Source of the DNA: Paraburkholderia sp. SG-MS1
Lineage (GTDB): Bacteria; Pseudomonadota; Gammaproteobacteria; Burkholderiales; Burkholderiaceae
Assembly: GCF_012275575.1 (NCBI RefSeq)
Contig: NZ_NPIH01000242.1
Location: 65,141 to 129,140, forward strand
DNA: 64,000 bases
Direction: 5' to 3'
Program-made: the position numbers and the translations under genes
The notes under the pieces: model-generated
Told to the model about the DNA's origin: nothing
What the model saw: only the letters and a program-made list of their open reading frames with translations
Databases searched by the model: none
Shown: one piece after another, positions 7,665 to 16,293 of the stretch
Position numbering within the stretch: position 1 is the first letter of the stretch
Layout of the letters: each line of letters starts with the position of its first letter

Positions 7665-9080
7665 GTGAGTTTGTTACCGATCATCCTGTGTGGCGGGGCG
7701 GGGTCGAGACTATGGCCCGTGTCGCGCGAACTGCACCCGAAGCCGTTCATCCGGCTCGCGGACGGCGAAAGCCTGCTGCAAAAAGCCTTCCTGCGCGCGG
7801 TGGCGCTGCCCGGCGTGAAGGAAGTGCTGACGGTAACCAATCGCGATCTGTTCTTCAAGACCGAAGACGATTTCCGCGAAGTGAACGGGAAAGGCTACGC
7901 CACTTCGTTCATCCTCGAACCGTTCGGCCGCAATACGGCTGCGGCGGTTGCCACGGCGGCATTGCATACGGCCAGCGTGCACGGCGATCAAACCGTCATG
8001 CTGGTGCTCGCCGCGGATCATCTGATCGCCGACCAGGCTGCCTTCGCGGCGGCGGTCGCAGAAGCGCAGCAGCTTGCGCAAGCGGGTAAGGTCGTGACCT
8101 TCGGCGTGCATCCTGAGACCCCGGAAACCGGTTACGGCTACATCGAAGCAAATGGCAGCGAGGTCGTGCGCTTCGTCGAAAAGCCGTCGCTCGACAAGGC
8201 TCGCGAATATCTGGCGTCGGGCAGGTTCGTGTGGAATTCGGGCATGTTCTGCTTTACCGCGGGCACGATCCTGAAGGAAATGCGGCAGCACTGCCCGGAC
8301 ATTCTCGACGCGGCGAGCGCGTGCATGGAGAAGTCACCCTCCGCCGCCGGCAAGGACGGCGCGCAGGTGCGGCTTGAACCGGGCAGCTTCGGCGCGGTGC
8401 CGGACCTCTCGTTCGACTACGCGGTGATGGAGAAGTGTGAACACGCGGCGGTCGTGCGTTGCGACATCGGCTGGACCGACGTCGGCTCGTGGACCGCGCT
8501 CTCGGACCTGTCGCCGGCGGACGCGTGCGGGAATCGCGTGGAAGGCGAAGCGTTGCTGATCGACGTGAAGAACTGCTATGTGCGCGGCGGCGAGCGACTG
8601 ATCGGCGCGGTGGGCGTCGACAACCTGATCGTGATCGACACGCCCGACGCGTTGCTGATCGCAGATAAAAACCGCGCGCAGGACGTGAAGCAGATTTTCG
8701 CCGAACTGAAGTCGCGCGGCCATGAAACCTACAAGGTGCATCGCACGGTGCATCGCCCCTGGGGCACGTACTCGGTGCTCGAAGAGGGGACGCGTTTCAA
8801 GATCAAACGCATCGAAGTCAAGCCGGGCGCGAGCCTCAGCTTGCAGATGCATCATCACCGCAACGAGCATTGGGTGGTGGTGAGCGGCATGGCCAAGGTC
8901 GTCAACGGAGACAGCGAGTTCTTCGTGTCCACCAACCAGTCGACCTATATCCCGGCGGGCCACAAACATCGCCTCGAAAATCCCGGCGTGGTCGAGCTCG
9001 TGATGATCGAAGTGCAGAGCGGCGAATACCTGGGCGAAGACGACATTGTTCGCTTTGAAGACATTTACGGACGTACTTGA
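7665..9080 (+). CDS. manC: Mannose-1-phosphate guanylyltransferase / mannose-6-phosphate isomerase
   Basis: A 471-residue type II bifunctional enzyme: an N-terminal GDP-mannose pyrophosphorylase and a C-terminal cupin phosphomannose isomerase. The nucleotidyl motif is LCGGAGSRLWPVSRE (residues 8-22), with FVEKPS further on. The isomerase half has RPWGTYSVLE, the metal-binding cupin block SLQMHHHRNEHW, and YIPAGHKHRLENPG. The start is GTG at 7665 with GAGAGGA 4 bases upstream. With the phosphomutase at 53593 it completes the route from fructose-6-phosphate to GDP-mannose. Its stop lies 1 base before wzm, so coupling to the exporter is likely. Confidence 0.95.
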   Translation: MSLLPIILCGGAGSRLWPVSRELHPKPFIRLADGESLLQKAFLRAVALPGVKEVLTVTNRDLFFKTEDDFREVNGKGYATSFILEPFGRNTAAAVATAALHTASVHGDQTVMLVLAADHLIADQAAFAAAVAEAQQLAQAGKVVTFGVHPETPETGYGYIEANGSEVVRFVEKPSLDKAREYLASGRFVWNSGMFCFTAGTILKEMRQHCPDILDAASACMEKSPSAAGKDGAQVRLEPGSFGAVPDLSFDYAVMEKCEHAAVVRCDIGWTDVGSWTALSDLSPADACGNRVEGEALLIDVKNCYVRGGERLIGAVGVDNLIVIDTPDALLIADKNRAQDVKQIFAELKSRGHETYKVHRTVHRPWGTYSVLEEGTRFKIKRIEVKPGASLSLQMHHHRNEHWVVVSGMAKVVNGDSEFFVSTNQSTYIPAGHKHRLENPGVVELVMIEVQSGEYLGEDDIVRFEDIYGRT

Positions 9081-9081
9081 G

Positions 9082-9900
9082 ATGGATATCAGCTTTACTA
9101 ACGACTCGAAAGATCTGACGCGTCACACCGAGAACGACGACCTGATGGTCGGGATGAAATCGGTGCGCGTGTGGGGCACGCTCGGCTGGCACGACATCCG
9201 GCAGCGCTATCGCCGCTCGGTGCTCGGGCCGTTCTGGTTCACGCTGAGCACGGTCATCATGGTCGTCGTGCTCGGTGCGCTGTACTCCACGTTGTTGCAC
9301 CAGGAAATCTCCGACTATCTGCCGTATCTCGCGGTGGGGCTGGTCGTGTGGGCCTATCTGGCCTCGGTCGCCAATGAAGGCTGCATGGCTTTCATCAGCG
9401 CCGCGTATCTGATCAAGCAGATCCGTCTGCCGCTCACCGTCCATGTGTGCCGGATTGCATGGCGCAATTTCGTGATCCTGCTGCACAGCCTGCCGGTGGT
9501 CGTGGTGCTGCTGCTCATCTTCGGCCACTGGCCCGGCTGGGAGTTCGTGCTGGTGCCGTTCGCGCTGCTGATCCTGTTGCTGCACGGCGTGTGGCTCGGT
9601 GTGACGCTTGGCGTGCTGTGCGCGCGCTTTCGCGACATTCCGCCGATCGTCACCAACCTGATCCAGGTCGTGTTCTTCTTCACGCCGGTCATGTGGTCGC
9701 CGGAGATTCTGAAAGACCGCGCGTGGGTCGCCGAATACAACCCGCTGTATCACCTGATCGAAACAGTGCGTGCGCCGCTCACCAACCGTCCGACCCATTG
9801 GGAATCGTGGGCCTGGTCGATCGGCTTGCTGATCGTCGGCTTTGCGTTCGCGCAATTCCTGATGAAACGTTTCCGTAATCGCGTTCCTTACTGGCTTTGA
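9082..9900 (+). CDS. wzm: ABC-2 type polysaccharide export permease
   Basis: A 272-residue inner-membrane protein of the ABC-2 family that moves an undecaprenyl-linked polysaccharide to the periplasm together with Wzt. About six hydrophobic segments can be read, starting near VLGPFWFTLSTVIMVVVLGA. The family block FRDIPPIVTNLIQ and the phrase FFFTPVMWSPE are characteristic of Wzm/TagG permeases. The ATG at 9082 is preferred over 9046, which would overlap manC and add a soluble tail. It lies 1 base after manC and 4 bases before wzt. Confidence 0.94.
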   Translation: MDISFTNDSKDLTRHTENDDLMVGMKSVRVWGTLGWHDIRQRYRRSVLGPFWFTLSTVIMVVVLGALYSTLLHQEISDYLPYLAVGLVVWAYLASVANEGCMAFISAAYLIKQIRLPLTVHVCRIAWRNFVILLHSLPVVVVLLLIFGHWPGWEFVLVPFALLILLLHGVWLGVTLGVLCARFRDIPPIVTNLIQVVFFFTPVMWSPEILKDRAWVAEYNPLYHLIETVRAPLTNRPTHWESWAWSIGLLIVGFAFAQFLMKRFRNRVPYWL

Positions 9901-9904
9901 TATT

Positions 9905-10681
9905 GTGAGTTCTTCATCCATTGTCGCTCGTAACATTTCCGTCGAATTTCCGATTTACGAGAACTCTCACCGCTCGCTGAAAAAAGCGGTGCTCAATCTG
10001 ACGACGGGTGGCCGGATCGGCCAGGATGCAGGCCGCCATGCGATCGTCCGGGCGATCGACGACCTCAGCTTCAGCTTCACCGAAGGCGAGCGCGTCGGTC
10101 TGATCGGCCACAATGGCTCCGGCAAGACGACGCTGCTGCGCACGCTCTCGGGTGTCTACGCGCCGGTGCGCGGCGAACTGAAGGTGCAGGGCAAGATCGC
10201 ATCGCTGCTGGACGTGTCGATGGGTCTCGACCCGGACGCCACCGGTTTCGAGAACATCTACCTGCGCGGTATTCTCGACGGCCTGCAGCCGGCGCGTATC
10301 CGCAGCAAGATCGACGAGATCGCCGATTTCAGCGAACTGGGCGACTACCTGAATCTGCCGGTACGCACCTATTCAAGCGGGATGATGCTGCGTCTCGCGT
10401 TCGCGATCTCGACCAGCGTCGAGGCCGACATCCTGATCATGGACGAGTGGCTGAGCGTGGGCGACGCCGAGTTCAGCATCAAGGCGGCCGAGCGGCTCGA
10501 AAGCCTCGTCGGCAAGGCCGCGCTGCTGGTGGTCGCGTCGCACGATCCGAAGCTGGTCGCGCGCGTGTGCAACCGCAAGATTTCGATGGAGCACGGCCGG
10601 ATGGTCGCGGACGAACCGGTAAGCCCACCCCAGGAAAGCGACGGGCCGCTCGTCAGCCAGGCCGCGCAATTGCCGCACTGA
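9905..10681 (+). CDS. wzt: ABC polysaccharide exporter ATPase, short Wzt
   Basis: A 258-residue ATPase subunit that powers O-polysaccharide export through Wzm. Walker A is GHNGSGKTT (residues 68-76). The signature is YSSGMMLRLAF, and Walker B is ILIMDEW followed by the LSVGD D-loop. It starts with GTG at 9905, 4 bases after wzm. The protein ends about 40 residues after the ATPase fold, so it lacks the C-terminal carbohydrate-binding domain of longer Wzt proteins (about 400 residues or more) that recognise capped chain ends. Export is therefore expected not to depend on a terminal-sugar cap. Confidence 0.94.
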   Translation: MSSSSIVARNISVEFPIYENSHRSLKKAVLNLTTGGRIGQDAGRHAIVRAIDDLSFSFTEGERVGLIGHNGSGKTTLLRTLSGVYAPVRGELKVQGKIASLLDVSMGLDPDATGFENIYLRGILDGLQPARIRSKIDEIADFSELGDYLNLPVRTYSSGMMLRLAFAISTSVEADILIMDEWLSVGDAEFSIKAAERLESLVGKAALLVVASHDPKLVARVCNRKISMEHGRMVADEPVSPPQESDGPLVSQAAQLPH

Positions 10682-10966
10682 CAGCACGGGCTGCCGTCCC
10701 GAGCGGATGCAGCGAAGGGTACGGTACGGTGCCGGACATCGCACCGTCGTCCGTCGCACGCATTGCCTGACGTGCGCCGTGCCTGGCGAATTTGCCGTTT
10801 CCCGGCGAGGCTTCGCGGCCCCTACAATCATTGCCACAAAGGCGCCTGCGAGTGCGTCGCGGCGCGTGCGGCGCGAGCCGGACAGGCGTAACCCACAAGC
10901 GCACACCAGAGGCGCGTCCCGCGGCGCGACATAGACGCGCCACAGGCGTAACAAGGTTCGAACTTC

Positions 10967-12349
10967 ATGCGAGCTAATCACCCATTTCTGCGCTACTCCG
11001 AATCCCTGCTCGTGCGTCAGCCGTTGCGCACCTTGAAGGGTTTCGCGGGCGGCTATATCGCGTATCCGATTGCCGAGAACCGCGAAAAGCGCAACGTGCG
11101 GGCCAAAATCCGCGAACTGCGCGAGCACTACACGCTGCCGATGCCGCATCGTCGCCGCATCGCGCTCGAACGCCTCGCCGGCATGCTCGAATTCGCCGGC
11201 GCGCAGGTCCCGTATTACCGCGACCTGTTCAAGGCTTTGCAGTTCGAGCCGGTCAAGGTCAGGCAGGACGCGCGTTATCTGGAAGAACTGCCGTATCTGA
11301 CCAAGGACATCATCCGCGAGCAGGGGCCGCGCCTGCTGTCCGGGCCGCTCGAAGCGGGCGGGCATCACGCGTGCAAGACCGGCGGCTCGACGGGGCTCTC
11401 CACGACGATCTACTACGATCAGGAGGGCGCGGATTACTCGTCCGCGGTCACCAGCTACTGCCGTGAGCGGATCGGCAAGCTGCGGCATCGCTCGGAGTTG
11501 CACTTCGCGTGCCGCTTTCCGGACCAGGCAGTGCCCGAGTGGCCGTCGCGCGAAGACTTCAAATGCTTCGCGATGAACCGCAGCAACATTTTCTTCGACC
11601 GCATCGACGATCAGGGCCTCGAAGAGATGTGGCGCACGCTCAAGCGTCGCAAGCCGTATCTCGCGCACTCGCATCCATCGACCATGTACGCGCTCGCCTG
11701 TTACGTGCAGCGCAAGTACGGCGGCGGCAAGGCCTTCCAGGTGTTCGAATCGAGCGGCGAGCTGCTCGAACCGCATGCGCGCGAGATGATCGCGTCGGCA
11801 CTGCGCTGCCGGGTGATTGACCGCTATGGTCTCGCCGAACTCGGTGTGATGGCCTACGAACTCGACGGCCATGAAGGCGGCTTCCAGATTCTCGAATCGG
11901 AAGGATGGCCGGAAAGCCGCGTCGCGCAAGACAACCCGGACGGCGCGCATGAACTCGTGTTTACCGGTTTCCGCAACAGACTGATGCCGCTGATCCGCTA
12001 CGCGACCGGCGACCTCGCGCGCGTGCAGGAAACGTCCAGAGGCTTCTTTCTGACTGACGTGGTTGGGCGGATTCACGACGTGGTGCCGATCAACGGCGTC
12101 GCGCATCCGACCCATCACATCCAGGACATGCTGGACCATCGCGTCGGCGGGATTCAGGAATTCCAGATCGATCTGCGCACGACGCCGCCGACCTTGCGCA
12201 TCGTGCTCGAACCGTCGGCCAACGCGGACGAGACGACCGCGAAGCTGCGCCACTTCTGGCAGGACGCGTTCACTATCGCCTACGTCGGCCACGACGATTT
12301 CGTGCGGGTCGGCAGCCGCGCGAAGTTCCGTCACGTGGTGAGCGCATGA
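10967..12349 (+). CDS. CapK/PaaK-like adenylate-forming enzyme
   Basis: A 460-residue member of the phenylacetate-CoA ligase / CapK superfamily, whose members activate a carboxylate with ATP. The phosphate-binding loop TGGSTGLST is at residues 138-146. YGLAELG and YATGD match the later adenylate-binding blocks. The substrate is unknown; CapK relatives are common in polysaccharide loci and may attach an amino acid or acyl group to a sugar. It starts a five-gene overlapping run: its stop overlaps the next start as ATGA (12346-12349). Upstream, 10682-10966 has no gene; TACAAT at 10823-10828 is a possible -10 element. Confidence 0.8.
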   Translation: MRANHPFLRYSESLLVRQPLRTLKGFAGGYIAYPIAENREKRNVRAKIRELREHYTLPMPHRRRIALERLAGMLEFAGAQVPYYRDLFKALQFEPVKVRQDARYLEELPYLTKDIIREQGPRLLSGPLEAGGHHACKTGGSTGLSTTIYYDQEGADYSSAVTSYCRERIGKLRHRSELHFACRFPDQAVPEWPSREDFKCFAMNRSNIFFDRIDDQGLEEMWRTLKRRKPYLAHSHPSTMYALACYVQRKYGGGKAFQVFESSGELLEPHAREMIASALRCRVIDRYGLAELGVMAYELDGHEGGFQILESEGWPESRVAQDNPDGAHELVFTGFRNRLMPLIRYATGDLARVQETSRGFFLTDVVGRIHDVVPINGVAHPTHHIQDMLDHRVGGIQEFQIDLRTTPPTLRIVLEPSANADETTAKLRHFWQDAFTIAYVGHDDFVRVGSRAKFRHVVSA

Positions 12350-13923
12350 TCGGCGTTCTGTTTCCGAACGCGGCGGTCGAAGCCGGCCAGTACGCACTGG
12401 CAGCGCTGCAACGCTCGGTGAGCGAGACCCAGGCGCAGCCGATTACGCGCAGCACGGTGCGTGAGCGCGCGCCGGACCTCGTGGTCGCGGTCGACGCGCC
12501 CGATGGCTGGAGCGCGGACCTGATCGCCTGGTTGCGCGCGCGGCCGCGCAAGCTGGTGGTGTTCGGCCACATGCCGAGCGCGCTCGCGGATATGCTCCGC
12601 TATCGGGCGACCGGCTTGCCGGAGGACCTCCCGGCCGCGAGCCGCAGCGCGGCGGCGCCGGCGCATGCGTCGCGCGAGAGTGCGGCGGCGGTGCGCTACG
12701 GCGCCCTCGCGCAAACGCTTGGCGGCGCGCCGTGGCATCGTCCGTTCGAGCGCTTCGATTTCACCGACGAGTGGAACAACCTCGGCTACGGCGCGATTCG
12801 TTGCGACGGCTCGATCTGGTCGCTCCGGGAAGCGGTACAGGTGCCCGCCGAAGCGGAACTCGCAGCGGTCGAGGTGGCCGGCGAGCGGCAGTTCGCCTAC
12901 GCAGCGCTGTGGGATGTCGATGGTTCGAGCGTGTTGTGGTTCAACCGGCCGGTCGGCCCCTGCGATTCGTTCGAATGGCGCATGGTCGAGCAATTCCTGT
13001 CGGGCTACCGCGCGCACACGCTGCCGTGTCAGCCGGTGCTGAGCGAGCTGCCATGGGGCTACGACGCGGCGATCACGTCGCGGCTCGATTGCGACGAAGA
13101 CATCGAGTCGGCGCGTCCGCTGTGGCAAGCGTATCAGCGCATGGGCGTGCCGTTCAGTCTCGCCGTCAACTCGCAGAACCTCGCTCGCACCGAACATCAC
13201 GGCATTCTTCGCGAACTGCTCGCCGACCGCCAACAGGGCGCGGTGCTGTCGCACACGGCCACGCATGCGCCGAACTGGGGCGGCAGTTATGACTGCGCGC
13301 TCGCCGAGGGCAGCCAGTCGGCGCAATTCATCGAGGCGGTGACCGGCGTGCCGGTCCGTTACGCGGTGTCGCCGTTTCACCAGTCGCCGCCGTACGCCAT
13401 GCGTGGCCTTGCCGATGCCGGCTATGACGGCTGCGTCGGCGGGATCATCCGCAACGATCCGGAGTTTCTGACCGCACGCGGCGGCGCGCTGGCCGGCATG
13501 CCGAGGGGCTTCATCGGCCACAGCCAGCAGTGCATGCTGCATGGCGAATGCATGCTCGAAGAAGGCGATCCGCTCGCCGTGTTCAAGCAGGCCTTCGACT
13601 ACGCCTACGCGACCCATACGCTGTTCGGCTATCTCGACCATCCATTCTCCGAGCGCTATGCATACGGGTGGAAGGACGAGGCGTCGCGGATCGAAGCGCA
13701 CGAGCAGTTCATCGCGTACATGCGCAGCAAGGCGCGTCAGCCGTTGTTCCTGCACGAGGACGCCGCGCTCGACTTTCTGCGCGTCAGATCGCTCACGCAG
13801 ATCATCGAAGAGGGCGGCGCGTTTCGCGTCGTCACACCCTCCAGTCAAATGACCCCGTTGACGCTCGGCGTCGAGTTCCGGGGCGCACACACGCAGGTCG
13901 AGTCGGGGAAAGCACTGCAATGA
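12346..13923 (+). CDS. NodB-type polysaccharide deacetylase domain protein
   Basis: A 525-residue protein. The first 230 residues match no family I recognise; the second half is a NodB-homology deacetylase. Metal-site candidates are D248 and D250 in RLDCDED, and H303/H307 in SHTATHAPNWGG, the expected D-D...HxxxH layout. No signal peptide is seen, so it probably acts in the cytoplasm on a lipid-linked or nucleotide-linked sugar. It overlaps the CapK-like gene and wecB by 4 bases on either side. The likely job is removing an N- or O-acetyl group from an amino sugar, perhaps before acylation by the CapK-like enzyme; that is inference. Confidence 0.75.
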   Translation: MIGVLFPNAAVEAGQYALAALQRSVSETQAQPITRSTVRERAPDLVVAVDAPDGWSADLIAWLRARPRKLVVFGHMPSALADMLRYRATGLPEDLPAASRSAAAPAHASRESAAAVRYGALAQTLGGAPWHRPFERFDFTDEWNNLGYGAIRCDGSIWSLREAVQVPAEAELAAVEVAGERQFAYAALWDVDGSSVLWFNRPVGPCDSFEWRMVEQFLSGYRAHTLPCQPVLSELPWGYDAAITSRLDCDEDIESARPLWQAYQRMGVPFSLAVNSQNLARTEHHGILRELLADRQQGAVLSHTATHAPNWGGSYDCALAEGSQSAQFIEAVTGVPVRYAVSPFHQSPPYAMRGLADAGYDGCVGGIIRNDPEFLTARGGALAGMPRGFIGHSQQCMLHGECMLEEGDPLAVFKQAFDYAYATHTLFGYLDHPFSERYAYGWKDEASRIEAHEQFIAYMRSKARQPLFLHEDAALDFLRVRSLTQIIEEGGAFRVVTPSSQMTPLTLGVEFRGAHTQVESGKALQ

Positions 13924-15041
13924 AAGTCATGGTGGTGATGGGCACGCGGCCCGAGGTGATCAAGCTGGCGCCAGTCGTGCGCGCCTTGCGCGGCGAGTTC
14001 GACACGGTCGTTTGCGCGAGCGGGCAGCACAAGGACATGGCCGCGCAGGCGCTGCAGTTCTTCGGCATCGAACCGGACATCACGCTCGATACGATGAGCC
14101 CCGGGCAGTCGCTGAACGCATTGTCGTCTCGCCTGATCGCGGCGCTCGACCGCGCGCTCGACGAAGTGCGACCCGACTGGGTGATCGTCCAGGGCGACAC
14201 GACGACCGCCTTTTGCGCCGGTTTCGCGGCGTTTCATCGCGGCATCCGCGTGGGTCACGTCGAAGCAGGCCTGCGCACCGGCGATCTCGCGAGCCCGTTC
14301 CCCGAGGAAGCGAACCGCAGTCTGCTGAGCCGCATCGCGACGCTGCATTTCGCGCCCACCGAACTGGCGCGCCGCAATCTGCTCGTTGAAGGCGTGAGCG
14401 CGGAGAAGATCGTCGTGACCGGCAACACGGTGGTGGATGCGATCGGCGCGGTGCGCGAAAGCTGGAACGCGAGGCCGCCGCAAAGTCCGCTGCCCGCATG
14501 GCATGGTGCGCAGAAGCAGCACGTGCTGGTCACCTGCCATCGGCGGGAAAATTTCGGCGACGTGCTGCAGGACATCTGTCGCGTGCTGCGCGATCTTTGT
14601 CAGCGTTATAACGACTACCGCTGGGTGTTCCCGGTGCATCTGAATCCGTCCGTGCGCGCGCCGGTGCATCGCGAGCTCGACGGCATCGCGAACCTCGCGC
14701 TGATCGAACCGGTCGACTATCCGACGAGCCTCTATCTGATCAGCGGCAGCGCGGTCGTCGTGAGCGACTCCGGCGGCATTCAGGAAGAAGCGCCGACCTT
14801 CGGCGTGCCGGTGGTCGTGATGCGCAATCACACCGAACGCCGCGAAGGGGTCGACGCCGGCTTCGCGACGCTGGCCGGCCAGGCCGCGGCGAGTATCGAA
14901 AGCGCGGTGTGCGGCTGGCTCGACGATCCGGCGCGGCGCGCCGCGTTGCGCAATCGCGCGAATCCGTATGGCGACGGGCTGGCATCGCAGCGGATCGTCC
15001 AGAGTCTGCAGGGTGGCTCGGTCGAGGTGTTCGTTGGTTGA
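13920..15041 (+). CDS. wecB: UDP-N-acetylglucosamine 2-epimerase (non-hydrolysing)
   Basis: A 373-residue GT-B fold epimerase that interconverts UDP-GlcNAc and UDP-ManNAc. Family blocks are MGTRPEVIKLAP at the N terminus, HVEAGLRTGD, FPEEANR, CHRRENFG and SDSGGIQEEAP, all intact. Length equals that of E. coli WecB (376). The ATG at 13920 overlaps the deacetylase stop (ATGA), and upstream in-frame starts lie within that gene. There is no wecC-like dehydrogenase in the window, so the product is expected to be used as ManNAc rather than ManNAcA, unless wecC lies elsewhere. Confidence 0.95.
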   Translation: MKVMVVMGTRPEVIKLAPVVRALRGEFDTVVCASGQHKDMAAQALQFFGIEPDITLDTMSPGQSLNALSSRLIAALDRALDEVRPDWVIVQGDTTTAFCAGFAAFHRGIRVGHVEAGLRTGDLASPFPEEANRSLLSRIATLHFAPTELARRNLLVEGVSAEKIVVTGNTVVDAIGAVRESWNARPPQSPLPAWHGAQKQHVLVTCHRRENFGDVLQDICRVLRDLCQRYNDYRWVFPVHLNPSVRAPVHRELDGIANLALIEPVDYPTSLYLISGSAVVVSDSGGIQEEAPTFGVPVVVMRNHTERREGVDAGFATLAGQAAASIESAVCGWLDDPARRAALRNRANPYGDGLASQRIVQSLQGGSVEVFVG

Positions 15042-16293
15042 GGGCAAGGCTAAGCGCAACGACAGCGCATTGGCCGCCCGGGACTGCGTACTGTTTTCCA
15101 CCGCCGACTGGGACGAACCGTATTGGACCAACAAGCAGCACACGGCAAGCATTCTCGCCACGCGCGGCTGGCGGATTCTCTATGTGGAGAGCGTCGGCTT
15201 TCGCGCGCCGAAGGTGGGCAGCGGCCGCGACTGGTCGCGCCTGTGGCGCCGTCTCTGGCGCGGCGTGCAGTCACTCGTGCTGGGGCCGCCAAGGCGCGCG
15301 CACAACGTCTGGGTGCTGTCGCCGCTGATGGTGCCGGCCGGCCATCACCTGCCGTTCGTGCGCGCGTTGAACCAGGCGTTGCTGCGCTTTTCCGTGACGC
15401 GCTTCGCGAGATCGCGGTGCTTCACGAAGCCGGTGGTCTGGACGTATCACCCGTACATGCTCGATGCGATCGGGACGCTGCCGCGCGGGCCGCTCGTGTA
15501 TCACTGCGTCGACGATATCGCCGAGATCCCGGGCGTCGACGTCGTGGCGTTCCGCAACGCGCAGCAAGCGTTGCTCGGCCGCTGCGAGGCCGTGTTCACG
15601 ACCGCGATGTCGCTGAAAGAAGTGTGCTTGCCGTTCAACCGCAACACGCATTTTTTTGGCAACGTGGTGGACGACGCACACTTCGGCGAGGCGCGCAGCG
15701 AAGGTCCGGTGCCCGCCGAGCTTGCCGCGATTGCCGAACCGCGGCTCGTCTATCACGGCGTGCTGTCCGACTTCAAGGTGGACTTTCCGTTGCTGCTGCA
15801 AACTGCGCAGGCGCGGCCGCACTGGCAGTGGATCATCATCGGCGAGGAGCGTGAAGGGCAGCGCAGCGAACTGCTCGCGCAACTGGCGCGCCTGCCGAAC
15901 GTGCATCTGCTCGGCTATCGCCCGTATCTCGTCCTGCCGCAGTACTTGCGCGGCATGCAGGTCGGCGTGCTGCCGACGCTGCTCAACGACTACACCCGTT
16001 CGATGTTTCCGATGAAGTTCTATGAGTACCTCGCGGCCGGTCTGCCGGTCGTGTCGACCCCGCTCGATTTCGCGAAAGAGCCGCGTGCGGGTCTCGAAGT
16101 GGGCGGCGATGTCGACGCGTTCGTCGCGGCCATCGAAAAGCAGTTGGCGCGCGGCAAGCTGAGCGCGGACGAAGCACGCGCGGCGGTCGGCGAGAACACG
16201 TGGGAAGCGCGGCTCGACAAGATGCTGCGGATTACGTTTGGCGGTCATGCCGCCGGCAACGGCAGTCCGGCTTCGCTGGACGCGGTTGCATGA
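15034..16293 (+). CDS. Glycosyltransferase, GT-B fold (GT4/GT1-like)
   Basis: About 419 residues. Two Rossmann-like halves are suggested by an N-terminal TADWDEPYWTNKQH block and a C-terminal LGYRPYLVLPQYLRG ... FPMKFYEYLAAGLPVV block, the latter typical of nucleotide-sugar-binding GT-B enzymes. The start is not certain: ATG at 14968 lies deep in wecB, whereas TTG at 15034 overlaps wecB by 8 bases and leaves the conserved part intact. The stop overlaps the next gene by 4 bases. Donor and acceptor cannot be read from the sequence. Confidence 0.8.
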   Translation: MVEGKAKRNDSALAARDCVLFSTADWDEPYWTNKQHTASILATRGWRILYVESVGFRAPKVGSGRDWSRLWRRLWRGVQSLVLGPPRRAHNVWVLSPLMVPAGHHLPFVRALNQALLRFSVTRFARSRCFTKPVVWTYHPYMLDAIGTLPRGPLVYHCVDDIAEIPGVDVVAFRNAQQALLGRCEAVFTTAMSLKEVCLPFNRNTHFFGNVVDDAHFGEARSEGPVPAELAAIAEPRLVYHGVLSDFKVDFPLLLQTAQARPHWQWIIIGEEREGQRSELLAQLARLPNVHLLGYRPYLVLPQYLRGMQVGVLPTLLNDYTRSMFPMKFYEYLAAGLPVVSTPLDFAKEPRAGLEVGGDVDAFVAAIEKQLARGKLSADEARAAVGENTWEARLDKMLRITFGGHAAGNGSPASLDAVA

